Shown here in pieces: positions 1 to 8,496 of a DNA stretch of 64,000 bases. Position numbers and translations under genes: made by a program. The DNA is from Streptomyces sp. Ag109_O5-10 (GTDB lineage: Bacteria; Actinomycetota; Actinomycetes; Streptomycetales; Streptomycetaceae), in the NCBI RefSeq assembly GCF_900105755.1, contig NZ_FNTQ01000001.1, forward strand, positions 868,001 through 932,000, in the 5' to 3' direction. Within the stretch, counting starts at the first letter, position 1. Every line of letters starts with the position of its first letter. Below the pieces are notes generated by a model. That model did no database searches, was not told where the DNA came from, and saw only the letters and a program-made list of their open reading frames with translations.

Positions 1-388
1 ACAAACCCTTCGGCTGCGCCCGGCGGAGCTCCGGCGGCCGCCGCGGTTGCCGCAGTCACGGCGGGCCGGCAGATCAGACACGACCCGCAGCGGGGTTAGT
101 AGCAGGTCAGCGCGGCGATGCAGACGCGCCTGCCGGAGGGGCCGCGGGCCCGCACCACGGGGTACGTCCTCGCTGCGACCACGTTCGCGCGTGCGGCGAC
201 ATCATGGAAAAACCGGCCTCGTCCTCGAAGACGAGCCATGCTCCACCCTCCGGGCAGCCGTCCGGCGAACCGCGGCCGCCCGCCGGCCCGAGCGACAACC
301 TACGGTGGCGCATCCGGCGCCAAGGGAGGCAGTACGTGATCGACGTCGCCCCCGGAGTCGACGTCGGCACACCGCCAGGACCGTTCAC
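1..388 (-). pseudogene. IS630-family transposase remnant
   Basis: Reading the minus strand, residues about 52-79 give VFEDEAGFSMMSP and then RTWSQRGRTP, the block around the first catalytic Asp of IS630-type DDE transposases. After RTP (near 155-165) the homology continues only in another frame as VVRARGPSGRRVCIAALTCY, so a base has been lost in a short C run. It then meets a TAA at 96-98 where the family has a Lys codon. Similarity continues past the stop as a PRCGSCLICRP-like string, up to the window edge. The N-terminal part is not recognisable. The gene is therefore frameshifted, interrupted by a stop and cut by the window edge. I see no convincing terminal inverted repeats. The family call is good; the exact element is not identified. 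Confidence 0.75.
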
Positions 389-446
389 GACGCCAGGTGT
401 GGCTGGTTGATGAGATCCCGTCCGATCGCATTAATCGGGCTGGATC

Positions 447-489
447 TTGGCGTTTCCGGGGCCTGCTCAAGATGGGGTCCGAACGCCAA
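447..489. repeat. Spaced 8-bp inverted repeat in the gap after the IS remnant
   Basis: TTGGCGTT at 447-454 is matched by AACGCCAA at 482-489. It lies in a 232-base stretch (389-620) that holds no gene I can support. The stretch also carries the tail of a minus-strand reading frame ending near 535 (DPTTLLGFIHATFNLATM) that I cannot assign. The repeat could be a stem-loop or chance. Confidence 0.3.
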
Positions 490-620
490 CGTCGGCTGAG
501 TCGATTACTGGGTAGGTCCAGGCCGTCACTTCGGCTACATGGTGGCCAGGTTGAAGGTGGCGTGGATGAAGCCGAGTAGCGTCGTCGGGTCGCCGAGCTG
601 CGCGGCGTGCCCCGGCCCGG

Positions 621-1196
621 CTACCGCCTGGGACCCGCGACGGCGTAGGCCGTGGTGCCAGCGACCGCGAGGACGAGGGCCGTCCAGGTGGCCGCTGTCG
701 TGCCGGGTGGCAGCAGCATCCACATCACCGCCTGCATCGGCACACTCGTCGGGGGCGGGGCGAAGAACACGAACGAGAGCCAAGCGAACGGCAGCGTCCA
801 GGCGTACTGGCTGCCTGAGAGCGCAGCGCCGAGGGCGACCAGTCCCATCAGGCCCGCGCTGTTCCGGACGACGAACGCAGTGGTGGCCATGGACACCCCC
901 ACGGTCTGCACTGTCAGCAGCACACCGGCGACGGCCGCGCCGGCGAGCAGCACATGCGCCGCCCTGCGAGGTATCCAGCGGATCGCGGCCGTCCGGTCCA
1001 GTGCGAGGTCCTGCCCGCCGAGCCCGACCGAGACCGCCATCACCCCCGTGGTGAGGATGAGCACGGGCAGCTTCGGATTACCGGGCCCCGAGCTCCCGTC
1101 CCGGGCGAGTGACCACACCGTCACCGCGCCGATCACCACCGCTGCGAGCGACGCGGGTACCTGACGCGAGCGCGCATACAGCGTCAGCCATCTCAC
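621..1196 (-). CDS. Small integral membrane protein, last gene of the sigma/ABC operon
   Basis: A 191-residue protein with about five hydrophobic segments (for example SLAAVVIGAVTVWSLA, LPVLILTTGVMAVSVGL, VLLAGAAVAGVLLTVQTVGV). I chose the GTG at 1196 because it forms a GTGA overlap with the stop of the upstream permease, the same junction style as the other genes of the operon; an in-frame start further upstream at 1316 would overlap the permease by 120 bases. No catalytic motif is visible. Its position suggests a second membrane subunit or partner of the ABC transporter encoded just upstream, but this is inferred from context only. Confidence 0.7.
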   Translation of the reverse strand: MRWLTLYARSRQVPASLAAVVIGAVTVWSLARDGSSGPGNPKLPVLILTTGVMAVSVGLGGQDLALDRTAAIRWIPRRAAHVLLAGAAVAGVLLTVQTVGVSMATTAFVVRNSAGLMGLVALGAALSGSQYAWTLPFAWLSFVFFAPPPTSVPMQAVMWMLLPPGTTAATWTALVLAVAGTTAYAVAGPRR

Positions 1197-2593
1197 CGGG
1201 ACGCACCGCCTTTCAGCGCGTCGAACGTGTCGCCCTTGCAGGAGAGTGCTGCGGCGCGCATCGCATTGATCCGCGAGAGCTGCTCGGCCCGCGGAAGCGC
1301 CTTGAGTTCCTTCCACACTGGGCGGGTCTCGGCGTCGATCTCGCGGCGCAAACCTGCTGACAACGTGCCGGGAAGCGGCTTGAGGTCCCCGAGGACCCAG
1401 CCTATGGCGACGGTCTGCGCGAATTCATCTGGTCCAAAGCTGCTCCAGCCGGTGGGGGTGCATCCTGGCACCATGCCTTTGGCGATCAGGGCCCAGGTCA
1501 GCTCCTTGCCCTTCGCGGCGGCGGCGATGATGTCGTCGTCGAAGTCGAAGAGCACGGTCTTACGGGACCACCGCGGAGTGGAGCCCTCCGGCAGTATGGC
1601 GGTGTTCTCCCGGACCGAGACCGGCGCCTGGCTGCCCAGGGCGCCGTGCAGCAGCCGCAGTGCCTCCTTACCGGGACCGGCCACGTCGGCGAGTCGTGCC
1701 CGCTGCGTCTTCGTCACGCACACCGGGCCGTCGCACACCTGCACCGCGGCGGCCTTGTCGACGACATAGATCCGGCGCGGATCGGAAGGGAGGATGAGGA
1801 GGGCGATCACCGCGCCCGCCAGGACGGGCGTCAGGGCCAGCAGCCGGGCGCGCGGAGTCGCGGCGACCAGCAGCGCGAAGCCGGTCGCGGCCATACCGAG
1901 CAGCCAGATCGTCTGCCCGACGTGCACGGAGGCGGAGAGCGTGACGAACGCCTCGCGTGCGTCTTCCACCGTCGGTGACAGCAGCGAGACCCGGTTCGGC
2001 TCCGTGACCGGGGCCCCCGCCGCCGTGATCGTCTCCGTCCGGCCCAGCGACATGTACATGAGGGCTGTGAACACGAAGGCGCCCATGGCCAGCGCGGGCG
2101 GGGTGAGCACGGACGGCAGAGCCCGCCCGGCCCCCATGCCCAGCACGGCCCCCGCGACGAGAGAGAACGCCCCCACCAGCGAGATCGGCAACCACCCGAG
2201 GTGCATGTACTCGGTGTTGGCGAGCACCTGGACCCCACCCACGAGGACGAGAAGCGCGAAGGCCGAGGCCAGCGTGATCCCCGTCGCGCCCGCCAGCATG
2301 GCAGCGCGGTGCCGGGCGGGCCGCGACGTGGTCGTCAGCAGCTCGGACATCTTCGAGCGCTGGTCACGCAGGCCCTGCAGCGCCCCGAGCCCCACGGCAA
2401 GCGGCCACAGATAGAACAACACGGAGCGGGTCCACAGGGCCATCGACGTCCACTGGGCCGTCCACGCCGTGGTGCCCGACCACCACGATCCGGGAATCAG
2501 GTACAGGAACGCCAGCGCCGGCGCCAGGACCACGGGGCCCGCCCAAAGGGCGACAGAGCGCCTCAGCTCGATGCCCAGGACACGGATGTTCAC
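1193..2593 (-). CDS. ABC transporter permease-like membrane protein with C-terminal extracytoplasmic domain
   Basis: A 466-residue protein. The first about 250 residues contain six or seven hydrophobic helices, followed by about 210 polar residues that probably lie outside the membrane. The tail starts YVVDKAAAVQVCDGPVC and contains a CDGPVC cysteine pair and a further Cys near the end. The GTG at 2593 overlaps the ATPase stop as GTGA, which fixes the start better than the TTG one codon earlier. It is the likely membrane partner of the ATPase at 2590-3399. The soluble tail may be a substrate-binding or sensing module; the substrate is unknown. The next gene overlaps by 4 bases, so the two are probably translationally coupled. 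Confidence 0.8.
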   Translation of the reverse strand: MNIRVLGIELRRSVALWAGPVVLAPALAFLYLIPGSWWSGTTAWTAQWTSMALWTRSVLFYLWPLAVGLGALQGLRDQRSKMSELLTTTSRPARHRAAMLAGATGITLASAFALLVLVGGVQVLANTEYMHLGWLPISLVGAFSLVAGAVLGMGAGRALPSVLTPPALAMGAFVFTALMYMSLGRTETITAAGAPVTEPNRVSLLSPTVEDAREAFVTLSASVHVGQTIWLLGMAATGFALLVAATPRARLLALTPVLAGAVIALLILPSDPRRIYVVDKAAAVQVCDGPVCVTKTQRARLADVAGPGKEALRLLHGALGSQAPVSVRENTAILPEGSTPRWSRKTVLFDFDDDIIAAAAKGKELTWALIAKGMVPGCTPTGWSSFGPDEFAQTVAIGWVLGDLKPLPGTLSAGLRREIDAETRPVWKELKALPRAEQLSRINAMRAAALSCKGDTFDALKGGASR

Positions 2594-3399
2594 CAAGTTC
2601 CCCTTCCCTGCTCGGGGTTGAGCAGCAGCGCCGAGTAGCCGCGCTCCAGCGGACTGTCACCCACGTGCTCCGAGCCGCCCATCGAGGCCAGCTCGTCCGG
2701 AGAACCCTGGAAGACCAGTCGCCCCTCGGCGAAGACCACAACGTCGGTGCAGGCGGCGGCGACGTCCTCCACCAGATGAGTCGAGACGAGCACGCAGGTG
2801 TCCATTCCCAACTCCTGCAGCAACTCGCGAAAACGCAGTCGCTGTGCCGGGTCCAGGCCGACCGTCGGCTCGTCCAGCAGCAGGATCGCCGGGTCGTTGA
2901 CGATGGCCTGGGCGATGCCGACCCGCCGCACCATGCCCCCCGACAGGGCCTTCATCCGCTCGTCGGCGCGGTCGGCCAGACCGACCCGCTCCACGGCCCG
3001 CTGGACAGCCGCGGGGATGTCCGCTTTCGGTACCTCCTTCAGCCACGCCATGTACTCGACGAACTCGCGCACCGTGAAGCGCTTGTAGTAGCCGAACTCC
3101 TGCGGCAGGTAACCGATCCGGCGGCGCAGCGCACGGTGCTCGCCCAGGCCGCCCACGGACTCGCCGAGCAGCTCCAGGGTGCCCTCGGTGGGGCGCAGTA
3201 CGGTGGCCAGCACCCGGATGAGGGTGGTCTTGCCTGCCCCGTTGGGGCCGAGGAGACCGTGTACGCCGGTTCCCAGCGACAGGTCGAGGCCGTCGACTGC
3301 CATCCGGTTCCTGCCGACCCTGACCTTCAGCCCGGTTGCCTGGATCTCCCAGGCGTAGGCCGTCGGTGCGATGTCGGCCGCGTTCACCGCGGATGTCAT
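2590..3399 (-). CDS. ABC transporter ATP-binding protein
   Basis: A 269-residue ATPase with Walker A GPNGAGKTT (residues about 48-56), Q-loop PQEFGYYKRFTV, signature LSGGMVRR, Walker B ILLLDEP, D-loop and switch His in STHLVED. This is the arrangement of drug-, peptide- or lipid-export type ABC ATPases. The ATG at 3399 has AAAGGGA about 8 bases upstream and is preferred; an in-frame ATG at 3423 overlaps the anti-sigma stop as ATGA and would add MTIRKGHH. It sits between an ECF sigma/anti-sigma pair and its permease, so it is probably part of the stress output or target of that system. Substrate not predictable. Confidence 0.93.
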   Translation of the reverse strand: MTSAVNAADIAPTAYAWEIQATGLKVRVGRNRMAVDGLDLSLGTGVHGLLGPNGAGKTTLIRVLATVLRPTEGTLELLGESVGGLGEHRALRRRIGYLPQEFGYYKRFTVREFVEYMAWLKEVPKADIPAAVQRAVERVGLADRADERMKALSGGMVRRVGIAQAIVNDPAILLLDEPTVGLDPAQRLRFRELLQELGMDTCVLVSTHLVEDVAAACTDVVVFAEGRLVFQGSPDELASMGGSEHVGDSPLERGYSALLLNPEQGRGTW

Positions 3400-3419
3400 G
3401 TGGTGTCCCTTTCTGATGG

Positions 3420-4235
3420 TCATTGATGGGCTCCCAGCACGGAGTACGCGCCTCTGCGGGCGATCACGACACCAATGCTGAGCACGAGGATCAGCCCCCA
3501 TACGGGCAGACCGTCCGTCTGCAGGGCGAAGCTCGTACGGCTGGTGGCCAGGGTCGGCGCCACGATCACGGCGGCCCACACGGCGGCCAGCACGACGGCG
3601 GCGCGGGTCACACCGAAGACACTGCCGAGCGCCAGCGTCGTCGCCGTGAAGGCCAGACAGGGCAGCAGCCACTGGGCCGTCATCAGCCCCGTCGCCCATC
3701 CGCCCACCAGCAGCGCGGGAATGACCACGACGAGTGCGGACGCGGTGCGTCGCAGCACCAGATAGAGCCCGGCCCTCGGTACGGAGGCCGTCAGCTCGTA
3801 TGACGGGTCCAGACCCTGCGACCACGACGCCGCGACGCAGAGCACGGGCAGCACCGGGGAGAACAGCAGCACCAGCGACACCTCACCAGAGCCGGGGCCG
3901 ACCAGGTCCAGCAGCAGCGCGATCAGCGTCACGCTCCCGACCATGGCCAGCCACGGCACCATCGTGGGCGTCAGCCACCCCGACAGCCGCGCCGCCCAGC
4001 GCCGCCGGCGCCGCAAAGGGCCGGCGGTCAGCTGGGCCTGGAGGCCGGACCACAGGGTCTCGACCAGCGCGGCCACGGCGGGCGCCTCGGCCGTGACGGC
4101 GGCCGACAGCCGGTCACGGCACACCTCGCACGCCTCCAGGTGGGCTTCCAGTGCCCATACCTGGTCGGCGGCGAGTTCCGTGTCGCCGCGCGCGTAACCG
4201 TGGATGATCCGCATCGAGGCGTGTTCCACGCTCAT
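3420..4235 (-). CDS. Membrane anti-sigma factor with zinc-finger (zf-HC2-like) domain
   Basis: A 271-residue protein. The N-terminus carries the HxxxCxxC zinc-binding motif of ZAS-type anti-sigma factors (HLEACEVC, residues about 30-37). A cytoplasmic helix region follows, then about six hydrophobic segments (WLAMVGSVTLIALLLDLVG through GLILVLSIGVVIA). It should bind and hold the ECF sigma factor at the membrane. The ATG at 4235 overlaps the sigma factor stop as ATGA, so the two are co-translated. A polytopic rather than single-pass membrane part is a variation on the usual form. The reading frame is open further upstream, but that part is the shadow of the sigma gene. Confidence 0.88.
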   Translation of the reverse strand: MSVEHASMRIIHGYARGDTELAADQVWALEAHLEACEVCRDRLSAAVTAEAPAVAALVETLWSGLQAQLTAGPLRRRRRWAARLSGWLTPTMVPWLAMVGSVTLIALLLDLVGPGSGEVSLVLLFSPVLPVLCVAASWSQGLDPSYELTASVPRAGLYLVLRRTASALVVVIPALLVGGWATGLMTAQWLLPCLAFTATTLALGSVFGVTRAAVVLAAVWAAVIVAPTLATSRTSFALQTDGLPVWGLILVLSIGVVIARRGAYSVLGAHQ

Positions 4236-4795
4236 GCCAGCGCCTTTCGCATAGCGATCCGTGCCCGGCGGGCACGGGTCTTGACCGTGCCCTCGGGCAG
4301 CCCGAGCAGGACGGCGGTCTCCCGGACGGACAACCCGTCGAGCACCATGGCCTGCAGTACGTGCCTGAGTTCCGGCGCGAGGCGCCGCAGCGCGTCCCCG
4401 ACGTCCCCGTCCACGGTCGCCGCGAGCACCTCCTCCTCGGCGGCGGGCGCCACGGGCCGCAAGGCGGCCGCGGGCGGCGGCTTCGCGTGGTGAGCCCTGC
4501 GCCGGAACGCGTCGACCAAGCGACGCGCTGCGATCGTCCACAGCCATCCGACAGCCGTCCCTCCGGCGGCGGCTCCGGCGAACGAGCCCGCCGCGCGCCA
4601 CACGGCCAGATACGTCTCCTGCATGACCTCGGTGACGATCTGTTCGTCCGCACAGCGGCGGCGCAGCCGCACCGCCAACCACGGCGACGTACGCCGGTAC
4701 AGCTCCTCGAACGCGGCACGGTCGCCCCTGGCCACCAACCGGACGAGACGCTCCTCGTCCAGCTTGTGCAGCGCTGTCACCCTGACTGGTCTCAC
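4232..4795 (-). CDS. RNA polymerase ECF sigma factor
   Basis: About 187 residues. Region 2 runs AAFEELYRRTSPWLAVRLRR to QETYLAVWRAAG, with the WTIAARRLVDAFRRR stretch after it. Region 4 is the helix-turn-helix LSVRETAVLLGLPEGTVKTR. The GTG at 4795 is my choice because residues before it do not resemble the family; the ribosome site is weak (AGCAGGC), so a GTG at 4780 is an alternative. It directs RNA polymerase to its own regulon, probably including its operon, and is held by the anti-sigma factor encoded next. A perfect CRP-type palindrome lies about 43 bases upstream of the start. Confidence 0.9.
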   Translation of the reverse strand: MRPVRVTALHKLDEERLVRLVARGDRAAFEELYRRTSPWLAVRLRRRCADEQIVTEVMQETYLAVWRAAGSFAGAAAGGTAVGWLWTIAARRLVDAFRRRAHHAKPPPAAALRPVAPAAEEEVLAATVDGDVGDALRRLAPELRHVLQAMVLDGLSVRETAVLLGLPEGTVKTRARRARIAMRKALA

Positions 4796-4837
4796 GCCTG
4801 CTAGACGCCCGGCCCAAACGGCAGGTTTTTCGCCCGG

Positions 4838-4853
4838 TGTGATACCCGTCACA
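4838..4853. promoter_or_regulatory. CRP/FNR-type palindrome upstream of the sigma factor operon
   Basis: TGTGATACCCGTCACA is TGTGA-N6-TCACA with both half-sites perfect. It also fits GTG-N6-GNCAC, the motif I recall for Streptomyces Crp. It lies 43-58 bases upstream of the sigma factor GTG, where an activator or repressor could act. No promoter elements are clear enough to place the start of transcription, so activation and repression cannot be told apart. Confidence 0.55.
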
Positions 4854-4935
4854 TATGCACCTCCGCAAGCACCGCCTGGGACGCGCCCTGCCATCCGTGG
4901 CCACGAGACTGGCCACGGTGACCTTAGAGGTCATC

Positions 4936-5094
4936 TCATTTGGCAAGTCTGCGGTAGCAGATGAGGGTGCAAGCGATGCTGGTGAAGGCGAGGAAGTGCT
5001 CGGCTTTGCGCTCGTAGCGACGACGGAGGCGACGGCATCCAGCGAGCCAGGCCATGGTGCTTCGGGTCTGCTGCACGTTCGGGTGACAGGGTGA
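4936..5094 (-). pseudogene. C-terminal fragment of an IS5-type transposase
   Basis: Minus-strand translation gives VQQTRSTMAWLAGCRRLRRR, then YERKAEHFLAFTSIACTLIC and YRRLAK followed by TGA at 4936-4938. This is the C-terminal end typical of IS5-group transposases common in Streptomyces. About 50 residues remain and everything upstream is lost. It abuts an IS3 fragment, so this spot has been hit by more than one element. No terminal inverted repeats are clear. Confidence 0.8.
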
Positions 5095-5161
5095 CCTGCC
5101 CCACCTCTCAGGTTCCAGTTCTGGTGGCTAACTGACAGCCCTTCACGGAAGGCTGGCAGTC

Positions 5162-5338
5162 ATGCCTCGTCCCTGTCCTCCGGAGTTCCGGGCACGTGCC
5201 ATCGCGCAGGTCCGCGCCGGCAAGCAGGCCAGACAGACGGCGATGGAGCTCGGCATCCATCCCGTCACGTTGTCGAAGTGGTTGCGGCAGGACGACATCG
5301 ACAACGGGCGGCGACCGGGAACGCCGTCGAGCGAGTCT
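5162..5338 (+). pseudogene. N-terminal fragment of IS3-family OrfA
   Basis: The ATG at 5162 has GGAAGG upstream. Translation gives MPRPCPPEFRARAIAQVRAG, then MELGIHPVTLSKWLRQDDID and GRRPGTPSSES. This is the helix-turn-helix N-terminus of IS3-type OrfA proteins, about 59 residues, before the sequence switches abruptly into a transporter gene in another frame. The rest of OrfA and all of OrfB are missing. Confidence 0.75.
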
Positions 5339-6421
5339 GCTGCTGATGGGCGGGGCGACGTTCGCGATCGGACTGCTGCCCACGCATGCGACGGTCGGCG
5401 CTGCGGCGCCCGTCCTGCTGACCCTCCTGCGGCTCGTCCAGGGGTTCGCGCTGGGCGGTGAGTGGGGCGGAGCCGTCCTGCTCGTCTCCGAGCACGGGGA
5501 GGCGCGCCGGCGGGGTTTCTGGGCGTCGTGGCCGCAGACCGGGGCGCCTGCCGGCCAGTTGCCGGCGACCGGCGTGCTGTCGCTGCTCACCACCGTCCTG
5601 TCGGACGGCGCCTTCGCGAGCTGGGGCTGGAGGATCCCGTTCCTGCTCTCCGGAGTGCTCGTCGTCGTCGGTCTGTGGATTCGGCTCTCCGTCGACGAAT
5701 CGCCCGTGGCCCGTGCGGCGTTGGCCCGGTCCGAGGCCCGGCGCAGCGCTGAGAGGCCCGAACAGCCGCCGCGCGTCTCCGTGTTGCGGCATCACTGGCG
5801 TGACGTGCTCGTCGCGATGGGCGCGCGCATGGCGGAGAACATCAGCTACTACGTCATCACCGCCTTCGTCCTCGTCTACGCCACCACCTCCGCCGGTGTC
5901 TCCAAGCAGACGGCGCTGAACGCCGTACTCATCGGCTCGCCGTGCACTTCGCCGTCATCCCCGCGTGGGGCGCGCTCTCGGACCGGGTCGGACGGCGGCC
6001 CGTCTATCTGCTGGGCGCGGCCGGGATCGGACTGTGGATGTTCCCGTTCTTCGCCCTCGCCGACACCGGGCGGTTCGGGTACCTGGTACTGGCGGTGACC
6101 GTCGGTCTGGTGCTGCACGGCGCCATGTACGCGCCGCAGGCGGCGTTCTTCGCCGAGATGTTCGCGACCCGGATGCGTTACTCGGGCGCCTCCGTCGGCG
6201 CCCAGTTCGCCTCCGTCGCCGCGGGCGCCCCCGCCCCGCTCGTCGCCACCGCACTGCTCGCCGACTACGGCAGTTCCACCCCGATCACCCTGTACGTGAT
6301 CGCGGCGTCCGTGCTCACCCTGATCGCCGTGGGCGTGGCCAAGGAGACCCGGCGGCGCGACCTGGCCGACGACGGCGCCACGCCCGTCCCGGCGCGCGGC
6401 GAAGACGTACCCGCCCGTTGA
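5334..6421 (+). pseudogene. Metabolite:H+ symporter (MHS-type MFS), truncated and frameshifted
   Basis: From about 5334 the sequence encodes LLLMGGATFAIGLLP, then LVQGFALGGEWGGAVLL, typical of the ProP/ShiA-like MHS family from helix 3 onward; roughly the first 90-100 residues are missing, replaced by the IS3 OrfA start. At 5934-5942 the frame breaks. The expected LIGSAVHFAVIPAWGALSDR needs one more G in TCG(G)CCGTGCAC; after it the protein continues in the next frame as HFAVIPAWG, SDRVGRRPVYLLG and further helices to the stop at 6421. Both defects make a working transporter unlikely. Its neighbours, a PucR-type regulator and 3-hydroxybutyrate dehydrogenase, suggest a former role in uptake of a short organic acid. 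Confidence 0.85.
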
Positions 6422-6425
6422 GTCC

Positions 6426-6462
6426 GCGCCGCTGGTCCCCTGTCCCCGGGGATCAGCGGCGC
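6426..6462. terminator. Bidirectional hairpin between convergent genes
   Basis: GCGCCGCTG at 6426-6434 pairs with CAGCGGCGC at 6454-6462, and the inner TCCCC/GGGGA extends the stem. It lies between the symporter stop and the end of the regulator gene, overlapping the regulator's last codon. There is no U tract, as is usual for Streptomyces terminators. Confidence 0.6.
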
Positions 6463-8420
6463 TCCGGCGGCGCCCCCAACCGGTGCAGGCGCAGCGCCAG
6501 CTGGATCTCCAGCGCCCGGGCGGGGCTCTGCCAGTCGTCGCCGAGGAGACGGGCCACCCGCTCCAGCCGCTGGGCCACGGTGTTCACGTGGACGTGCAGC
6601 TCGTCCTTCGTGCGGGCCGGGCTCGTCCCGCAGGCGAAGTACGCGTCGAGGGTACGTACCAGTTCCGTGCCGCGCCGCCTGTCGTAGGCGACGACCGGGC
6701 CGATGGTGCGGGTGACGAACCCGTTGACGTCCCGTTCCCCGGCGAGCAGCAGGCCGAGGAAGCCGAAGTCCTCTGCCGCGGCGCCGTCGCCGCCCCGGCC
6801 CAGGAGGTCCAGCGCGTCCAGACACCGGCGTCCCTCGGCGTAGGCGCCGGCCACGGTGTCGGGGCGGCTGGCGAGGCCGGCGACGGGGGCGGAGGCGCCG
6901 ACGGTCACCGGCCGGCGGACGGCGGCGCCGAGGTGCCGGGCGGTGCGCCGGGCCACGTCGGCGGCGGTGTCACCAGGTGCGAGGGGCAGCAGCAGGACGG
7001 TGCCGCCGTCGCGGGCGGCGGCCAGGCCGTGCCGGGCGGTGGCGAGGCGGGAGGCGGCCGACCACAGCCGACGGCGCGCTGCCGCCGCCTCCTCGGCGTC
7101 CGCGGCCGGTCCTTCCGGGCGGGCGGCGAGCACGACGTGGGTGGCGTCGAGGTCGGCGTGCAACCGGGCGGCGCGCTCCCGCAGGTGGCGCGGTTCGCGG
7201 TCACGGGCGTCGAGGAGGTCGTCCAGCAGCTCGCCCCGCACCCGCTGTTCGGCCTCGGCGGCGGAGCGGCCGGCCAGCAGGAGCAGCGAGGTGACCATCG
7301 CGGCGCGCTCCAGGGTGCGCTGGTCGACGGGGTCGAGACCGGGACGGTCGCGCAGCACCAGCGCGCCGAGGAGTTCGCCGCCCGCGGCGACCGCGGCGAT
7401 CCAGTCGCCGCCGTGCCGTACCGCGTGCCCCTCCGTGCGCGACGTCTCCAGCGACCGCGGGTCGGCGGTGTCGGTGAACTCGACCGTGCCGCCGAGGACC
7501 TGAGAGACGGCGGCGGCCACGTCGTGGACCTGGCCGCCGCGCAGCACGAGTTCGGCGAGCCGGTCGTGGATGTCCGAGGCACGTTCGATGGCCGCGCTGT
7601 GGTCCTTGATGATCTCGTTGGCCCGCTCCAGTCCGGCCATGGCCGAACGGGTCTCGGTGAGAAGGTTCGCCGTGTCGATGGCGGACGCGGCGAGCGCGGC
7701 GAAGGAGCCGAGCAGCGCGATCTGCTCCCGCTCGAAGACGCGGGCCCGCCGGTCCGCCGCGAACAGCACCCCGATGACGTGCGGCCCGAGCATGAGCGGG
7801 ACACCGACGATGGCGACCAGGCCCTCGTCGCGCACCCCGGCGTCGATGGTGAGCGTGTGCTCGAAGCGGTCGTCCTTGAAGTAGTCGTCGGTGACGTACG
7901 GCCGCGCGGTCTGCGCGACGAGCCCGCCGAGCCCCTCCCCCATGCCCAGGCGCAACTGCTGGAAGCGGGCCGCGACCGACCCCTCGGTCACCCGCATGTA
8001 GGTGTCGCCGCGCTCCGGGTCGTTCAGGCTCAGATAGGCGACGTCGGTGCCGAGCAGGGAGCGGGCACGCTGGACGATGGCCTGGAGCACGGCGTCCACG
8101 TCCCGCAGGCCTGCCAGGTCGTGCGCGGTCTCGAACAGGGCGGACAGCTCGGCCTCGCGTCGGCGTCTGCCCTCCAGCTCGGTGCGGACGCGCAGCGCGA
8201 GGAGCTTGGCCCGCTCCACGGCGGCGATCCGCTCCGGCGGCCGGTTCTCGGCGCGGGCGAGCAGCACCGGCTGCTCGTACGCCTCCGCCGAGGCACCCCT
8301 GGCCAGCAGTTCGAGGTACGCCGGTTCGGCATCCCAGGGCGCTTCGCCGCCCAGGTCGGGGACACCGGCCGCCGGGGCCGGGACCGGCCGCCGGGCGGAC
8401 TGCACGTGATCGCGAGACAT
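6453..8420 (-). CDS. GAF-domain transcriptional regulator of the PucR/CdaR type
   Basis: About 655 residues. A GAF domain covers roughly residues 90-240 (from ALFETAHDLAGLRDVDAVL to ALLGSFAALAASAIDTANLL). A middle region of helices and a diguanylate-cyclase-like fold follow, and the C-terminus has the PucR helix-turn-helix (TKDELHVHVNTVAQRLERV, about 600-620). Such proteins sense a small metabolite and control a neighbouring catabolic gene. The ATG at 8420 gives MSRDHVQSARR; an in-frame start at 8441 is possible, and neither has a clear ribosome site. It lies 76 bases downstream of the 3-hydroxybutyrate dehydrogenase on the same strand, so that gene is the likely target. Confidence 0.85.
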   Translation of the reverse strand: MSRDHVQSARRPVPAPAAGVPDLGGEAPWDAEPAYLELLARGASAEAYEQPVLLARAENRPPERIAAVERAKLLALRVRTELEGRRRREAELSALFETAHDLAGLRDVDAVLQAIVQRARSLLGTDVAYLSLNDPERGDTYMRVTEGSVAARFQQLRLGMGEGLGGLVAQTARPYVTDDYFKDDRFEHTLTIDAGVRDEGLVAIVGVPLMLGPHVIGVLFAADRRARVFEREQIALLGSFAALAASAIDTANLLTETRSAMAGLERANEIIKDHSAAIERASDIHDRLAELVLRGGQVHDVAAAVSQVLGGTVEFTDTADPRSLETSRTEGHAVRHGGDWIAAVAAGGELLGALVLRDRPGLDPVDQRTLERAAMVTSLLLLAGRSAAEAEQRVRGELLDDLLDARDREPRHLRERAARLHADLDATHVVLAARPEGPAADAEEAAAARRRLWSAASRLATARHGLAAARDGGTVLLLPLAPGDTAADVARRTARHLGAAVRRPVTVGASAPVAGLASRPDTVAGAYAEGRRCLDALDLLGRGGDGAAAEDFGFLGLLLAGERDVNGFVTRTIGPVVAYDRRRGTELVRTLDAYFACGTSPARTKDELHVHVNTVAQRLERVARLLGDDWQSPARALEIQLALRLHRLGAPPERR

Positions 8421-8496
8421 GGTCACAGGATTCCGCATCACCGCTGGGGCCCGTCGGGCCTGTGGAAAACTCGCCCGGCCGACACGTGCCGCACCT

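Noticed and set aside
535..783. Minus-strand frame ending DPTTLLGFIHATFNLATM
   Set aside because: It might be a transposase tail, but I cannot assign a family and it overlaps the small membrane protein gene.
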